Assembly (NCBI GenBank): GCA_025060275.1 | Contig: JANXCJ010000070.1 | Span: 1 to 9,462, forward strand | Direction of reading: 5' to 3' | Source: Bacteroidia bacterium | Lineage (GTDB): Bacteria; Bacteroidota; Bacteroidia; SpSt-205 | DNA length: 9,462 bases | Part shown: positions 5,763-9,462 of the stretch, piece by piece | Position numbering within the stretch: the first letter of the stretch is position 1 | Layout of the letters: every line of letters starts with the position of its first letter | Position numbers and translations under genes: made by a program | The notes under the pieces: generated by a model | Seen by the model: only the letters and a program-made list of their open reading frames with translations | The model's database searches: none | Told to the model about the DNA's origin: nothing

Positions 5763-8700
5763 ATGGAAGGCATAGCTGCACCACTTATCGCTGCCACAGA
5801 AGCTAAAACTCTTTCAGTCTGGCTGGGCTGGACGACTCCTGCCGATGAAACTCGTCGGGACATTCTGAGCATAATGCTCAGGAATGCAGGCTATCAGGTT
5901 GAGAAGTTAGAAAAGGTAGAGAAGGAGGCTCTAAGTGAAGTATGGAAGCGTTACGATGCGGCTTTACTAATAATTGGAAGAGAAGCGGAGGGCGACTCCC
6001 TCATAGATGCATCTTTTCTGAAATGGCAATATGAGACGCTGCTTCAGCATGTATCGCCTACTTTCCGCCTAATCGTTTGGACACCCGTAGAGGAGAATGC
6101 AGTCTATAGTCTCCAAACCCAAGAGCTCTTAGACTTTATAGAAAATACCCTGACAGAGCGTGTAATGCTCACGCGTACCCTTAGCTTACCTCTCCTTATT
6201 CAAGAAATTAAGGCTTTTCTCTCAGAAGCAGTAGAGGCAAGGCAAGCTGTAAAGCAGTATGAGATAGGTTTTATTCACAATGTAAGAGATTCGGAAAGCT
6301 GCTTTGATCTTATAGAGAAGCTATCTACTAAAAGAAAGGTGCATCCCCTTGCTTTTCGTCCTGAGAAATCTGAGGAAGATACCACTGAAGCCCTGCGCTT
6401 GTATAGACAGAGTCAGCTATTAGTGATATTTTTTCATCGGGCAGGTGATTGGGCGCTGGCAGTAGCACAGCAGCTGTGGAAGATAGGGGGAGGTCTCAGT
6501 GTTCCTACACCGATTTTACTGATAGGGACACCGGATTTGCCTCGGAATAGACACCTTAGAATTTCCGTTCCTAATATTCGGCTCCAATTGGCGCCTTTAG
6601 AAGAGATGGAGAATATTTTGGAGGCAGCCTTACACCAAGCTCGGCGCTCCTCTATTTGGCCTGATGCACCTCGTCTGTGTCCTTATGTTGGACTTCGTCC
6701 CTTTGAGGAAGCAGAAGCTGTTTTCTTTCATGGGCGCGAAAAGCATGTTTCAAAGATTTTAGAGCAGCTCCGCCAGCAAAAGTTTGTCATGATTACGGGG
6801 GCTTCTGGAGATGGAAAGTCCTCGCTAGTATTTGCAGGGGTATTACCAGCCTTACGGGCTAATCTCATGTCAGCTCCCTACCCCGCGTGGACTATTGCAG
6901 CTTTTCGCCCTGAGAAGCAGCCCCTTACTAATTTGGCTTTTGCCTTAGCTTCGGCATTAGGATATAGTAATGTAGCAGAGGTAGAAAGTCACCTTTCCTA
7001 TGGCTTTTCTGCCTTGGTAGACCTTTATAAGAGGTCTGCAAGTTTTGTTGATCCTTCCTCTCCAGAATTTCAGAAGCTCTCAGACGCAGAGAAGCTTGTG
7101 CGATTGCGTGAAGGCCAAAACCTTCTTGTACTTGTTGACCAATTTGAGGAATTTTTTACTAATGAGGAAAACTACACAGCGGGTGTTGCCTCTCCCCTTG
7201 CGCAGATCACGGTAAATGTACTATCTGAGACTATCCGGATTGCCCAGCGGGAGAACCTCCCTATTTGGGTCATCTTTACGATGCGTTCGGATTTTATAGG
7301 TCAGTGTGTAGCTTTCCATGGATTTGCTGAGCTTATCGGAGAGGGCACCTATTTCGTACCTCGTCTAACGCGTGAAGAATTCCAGGCAGTTATTGAGAAA
7401 CCGGCAGAACTAAATGGAGACAGAATCACACCTCGTCTTACCCAGCGCCTCTTGAATGACTTAGGAGATGGTATAGACCAGCTTCCTGTACTTCAACATG
7501 CGCTTCATCGCATTTGGCATGCGGCACAGCAGGGCAGAGAGCCTCTTGATCTATTGCACTACGCTATTGTCGGTGGTCTTTCTCCTAACCGCCTCTCCGA
7601 GCAGGACAGGCCTCTCTTTGAGAAATATTTGCAGAGCCTCCCTGAAGAAGATAGAAAGCTATATGCGCAGGCCCGCTTACGAAATGTCCTAAACTTTCAT
7701 GCAGAATGGATATATAGCAAGCTGGATAAGCTCTATCAGGCTCGTTATCAAGAGTTTCTTCCCTTAGAATTGCTCCAGCGGATAGTGGGGGGGCTATTTG
7801 TATCTCTTACGCGCATTGATGAGGGGCGTGCCGTGCGAGCAAGGCTTAGTTTGCAACAAATCACAGACATCATAGGAATTGAGGGGGTTACGAACGAAGT
7901 GGTAGCTCGTGTAGCTGCACTATACCGAGAAAGCCAAGTAAGCTTTCTCCAACCGAGCCTTGCTGATGGAGAAAGCTATATTCTTAGTCCTACTGAGACG
8001 CTTACAGTTTCGCATGAGGCACTCATCCGCAGTTGGGATAGGCTTATCCGCTGGGCTGAGAAAGAGGCAAATAGCTTACGAATTTTCAGAGAACTCAAAT
8101 TTCAAGTGCAACGGTGGTTAGAGAATAACCAGTCTTCGCGACTGCTATTGAGTGGCGGTGCGTATCAGTATTTTTCAGAATGGTACTACACTGTACGTCC
8201 TAATGCAGCATGGATGCGCCGCTACCTTCTGCCTGAGGAGTTGGTACCAGAGGAGGAGCCGCTAGTGCAAGCTTTAGCCCTGAAAGAAGCGATTGAATTG
8301 TACCTGGCTAAGAGTAAAGCCCGGATTGAACGCAATCGGCGGCTTTTACTCCTGGCACTTGGAGTTATCACCTTCTTACTTTTGCTTAGTTTAATTGCGC
8401 TTTATTATGCGAATGTGCAGCGCCTTTTAGCCGAGCGGAATGCATTAGAGGCTCAGAGACAGGCTCAGATTGCACAGGAGCAGCGAAAGCTTGCAGAAGA
8501 AAATGCAAAAGAAGCCCTTCGTCAGCAGCTTCTCGCCGATAAAGAACGGTATATTGCTTTACAACAAAAACTGCTTGCAGAGAATGCTCTCCGTATAGCG
8601 CAGGCCGAAAGGCTAAATGCTGAAAGGCAAAGACAAATCGCTGAAATCCAGCGTCGTATAGCTGAAATGGAGCGAGAAAAGGCCTTATTCCAGCAAAGAA

Positions 8701-9462
8701 TAGCAGAAAATCAAACCCGAATAGCCGAGGCTTCCCGAATAAATGCGGAGTATAATCAAGCAAAAGCGGAGTATCAGACTGAGATGGCTCTTCGCCAACG
8801 AAATAGGGCTTTGATCCTTCAATCCCTTTTCTTAGCGGCTCTTTCTGAAGAGCAGACCCGACGGGGGAAAGCAGAAATTGCGGCTCGCTTAGCTATGGAA
8901 GCGCTACCTCGTCAAATAGGTTCTCCTACGGAGCGCCCTTATGTAGAAGAAGCCGAAGCTGCGCTGTACTATGCCTTGCACGCCTATCTTTATCCCCAGC
9001 CTCCTAAGCGATTGGTAGGACACAAAAATCGCGTAATATATGCTACTTTTAGTCCAGATGGAAAGCAGCTGGCTACAGCGAGCTGGGATAAAACTATTCG
9101 CATATGGAATGTAGCCTCGGGGACTTCTAAGGAGGTTTTACGGGGACATACGCACATAGTGGAGAAGGTTTATTTCTCACAAGACTTGCAGTATTTAGTC
9201 TCGCTTGCTGAGGATTTTTCTGCTCGTATTTGGGACCTCAAGCAGGGTATAAGCGTAGCCCGTCTATGGGGGCATAAGGACAATCTTACCCATGTGGCGC
9301 TTTCTTCTGATGCCTCGGTTATCCTTACTACTTCCTTAGATAAGACAGCGCGGGTGTGGCGAGGTCCTTCTGGAGAGCCTCTAAGGGTTTTCAGTTTTGC
9401 AAGTGAGGCGCTTTATGGAGCTCTTACTAAGGATGGCAAGAAGGCTGCGGTAGGTACGCGCG
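5763..9462 (+). CDS. nSTAND1-type NTPase with tandem TIR-like N-terminus, TM helix, Ala-heptad coil and WD40 propeller (3'-truncated)
   Basis: The frame is open from ATG 5763 to the right edge (1233 codons plus one base); in-frame TAG 5748 and TAA 5757 fix the start. Domain order: TIR-like module 1 (about 15-160; WKRYDAALLIIG, then FLKWQYE with Glu91); TIR-like module 2 (about 166-295; YEIGFIHNVRDSESCFDLIE, then SQLLVIFFHRAGDWA); NTPase opening with CPYVGLRPFEE (306-316), Walker A GASGDGKS (346-353), Walker B LLVLVDQFEE (454-463, Asp459), FTMRSDF (505-511) and LPVLQHAL (574-581); the VSHEALIRSW motif (749-758); a basic cluster then one TM helix (about 861-881); 19 Ala heptads (888-1020); a helical linker with RLAMEALP and EEAEAALYYAL; WD40 blades from 1084. 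STAND ATPases are ligand-triggered switches: C-terminal repeats sense, ATP drives oligomerisation, the N-terminus acts. TIR-like effector chemistry (for example NAD+ cleavage) is possible but unproven. No partner gene is visible and composition matches the neighbours. Family assignment is firm; a defence role is inference. Confidence 0.88.
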   Translation, partial: MEGIAAPLIAATEAKTLSVWLGWTTPADETRRDILSIMLRNAGYQVEKLEKVEKEALSEVWKRYDAALLIIGREAEGDSLIDASFLKWQYETLLQHVSPTFRLIVWTPVEENAVYSLQTQELLDFIENTLTERVMLTRTLSLPLLIQEIKAFLSEAVEARQAVKQYEIGFIHNVRDSESCFDLIEKLSTKRKVHPLAFRPEKSEEDTTEALRLYRQSQLLVIFFHRAGDWALAVAQQLWKIGGGLSVPTPILLIGTPDLPRNRHLRISVPNIRLQLAPLEEMENILEAALHQARRSSIWPDAPRLCPYVGLRPFEEAEAVFFHGREKHVSKILEQLRQQKFVMITGASGDGKSSLVFAGVLPALRANLMSAPYPAWTIAAFRPEKQPLTNLAFALASALGYSNVAEVESHLSYGFSALVDLYKRSASFVDPSSPEFQKLSDAEKLVRLREGQNLLVLVDQFEEFFTNEENYTAGVASPLAQITVNVLSETIRIAQRENLPIWVIFTMRSDFIGQCVAFHGFAELIGEGTYFVPRLTREEFQAVIEKPAELNGDRITPRLTQRLLNDLGDGIDQLPVLQHALHRIWHAAQQGREPLDLLHYAIVGGLSPNRLSEQDRPLFEKYLQSLPEEDRKLYAQARLRNVLNFHAEWIYSKLDKLYQARYQEFLPLELLQRIVGGLFVSLTRIDEGRAVRARLSLQQITDIIGIEGVTNEVVARVAALYRESQVSFLQPSLADGESYILSPTETLTVSHEALIRSWDRLIRWAEKEANSLRIFRELKFQVQRWLENNQSSRLLLSGGAYQYFSEWYYTVRPNAAWMRRYLLPEELVPEEEPLVQALALKEAIELYLAKSKARIERNRRLLLLALGVITFLLLLSLIALYYANVQRLLAERNALEAQRQAQIAQEQRKLAEENAKEALRQQLLADKERYIALQQKLLAENALRIAQAERLNAERQRQIAEIQRRIAEMEREKALFQQRIAENQTRIAEASRINAEYNQAKAEYQTEMALRQRNRALILQSLFLAALSEEQTRRGKAEIAARLAMEALPRQIGSPTERPYVEEAEAALYYALHAYLYPQPPKRLVGHKNRVIYATFSPDGKQLATASWDKTIRIWNVASGTSKEVLRGHTHIVEKVYFSQDLQYLVSLAEDFSARIWDLKQGISVARLWGHKDNLTHVALSSDASVILTTSLDKTARVWRGPSGEPLRVFSFASEALYGALTKDGKKAAVGTR
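8424..8822 (+). repeat. 19 in-register heptads with invariant alanine (protein-level repeat)
   Basis: Residues 888-1020 of the STAND protein divide without gap into 19 seven-residue units (LLAERNA, LEAQRQA, QIAQEQR ... RIAENQT, RIAEASR, INAEYNQ ... NRALILQ). Position 3 is Ala in all 19, position 2 is mostly Leu/Ile, and the rest are charged or Gln. The Ala codons use all four GCN forms, so the 21-bp DNA period is diverged and kept at protein level. It predicts a long alpha-helical coiled coil just after the TM helix. Confidence 0.85.
9012..9461 (+). repeat. WD40 repeats, first three blades plus part of a fourth
   Basis: GH pairs fall at residues 1086-1087, 1128-1129 and 1170-1171, and the closing Trp at 1115 (IRIWN), 1157 (ARIWD) and 1199 (ARVWR): an exact 42-residue period. 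SPDGKQLATASWDKT in blade 1 is a textbook WD40 core. Blade 4 lacks the GH pair (Phe-Ala in its place) and is cut by the window edge; more blades are expected outside. Confidence 0.9.

Noticed and set aside
7498..7692. 64-residue plus-strand open frame
   Set aside because: It is an out-of-frame reading within the NTPase part of the STAND gene, where the main frame carries conserved motifs on both sides.
8386..8763. 125-residue open frame on the minus strand
   Set aside because: It lies antisense to the Ala-heptad coiled coil; the strict 21-bp codon pattern keeps this frame open, and the product has no recognisable family features.
5763..9462. Recent horizontal acquisition of the STAND gene
   Set aside because: By eye its codon use and composition resemble the neighbours and there are no integrase, IS or repeat boundaries in the window; transfer cannot be supported from this sequence.

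Overview
The window looks like chromosomal DNA of a member of the Bacteroidota. Three observations support this. Three independent gene starts (usp, rbfA and the large STAND gene) are each preceded by a TAnnTTTG box, the typical Bacteroidota -7 promoter element. No clear Shine-Dalgarno sequences are visible. The order rbfA followed by a lipoprotein-release-type (LolC/E, FtsX-fold) permease is, from memory, common in this phylum. Base composition is moderate (close to 50% GC by eye) and similar throughout. There are no tRNA or rRNA genes, insertion sequences, CRISPR arrays or phage genes. The species cannot be named.

Layout. Positions 1-806 (+) hold the C-terminal three quarters of anmK (anhydro-N-acetylmuramate kinase, peptidoglycan recycling), cut by the left window edge. 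It converges on, and overlaps by 11 bp, a tandem-domain universal stress protein gene at 796-1656 (-). Upstream of that on the same strand lies a three-gene run transcribed right to left: rbfA (5252-5647), a LolC/LolE-like ABC permease (3994-5184) and a patatin phospholipase fused to a POTRA/Omp85-like barrel (1682-3991). The permease stop and patatin start are only 2 bp apart. The usp gene has its own promoter in the 25-bp gap after the patatin gene. A 115-bp divergent region (5648-5762) separates rbfA from a very long plus-strand gene that starts at 5763 and runs off the right edge.

That last gene is the most interesting item. The visible 1233 residues read, in order: two tandem TIR-like alpha/beta modules, an nSTAND1-type P-loop NTPase with Walker A and B, a helical region, one transmembrane helix preceded by a basic cluster, an unbroken run of 19 heptads that all carry alanine at the same position, a helical linker, and the start of a WD40 propeller with an exact 42-residue period. 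This is the layout of a signal-transducing STAND ATPase (N-terminal effector, central switch, C-terminal sensor). Such proteins are candidate conflict or antiviral-defence sensors, but no function is proven here and the gene sits among housekeeping genes rather than in a recognisable defence island.

The rbfA operon links ribosome maturation with envelope functions (lipoprotein export and an outer-membrane lipase). The promoters of usp, rbfA and the STAND gene lie so close to their ATG codons (4-7 bp from the -7 box) that the mRNAs should be leaderless or nearly so.
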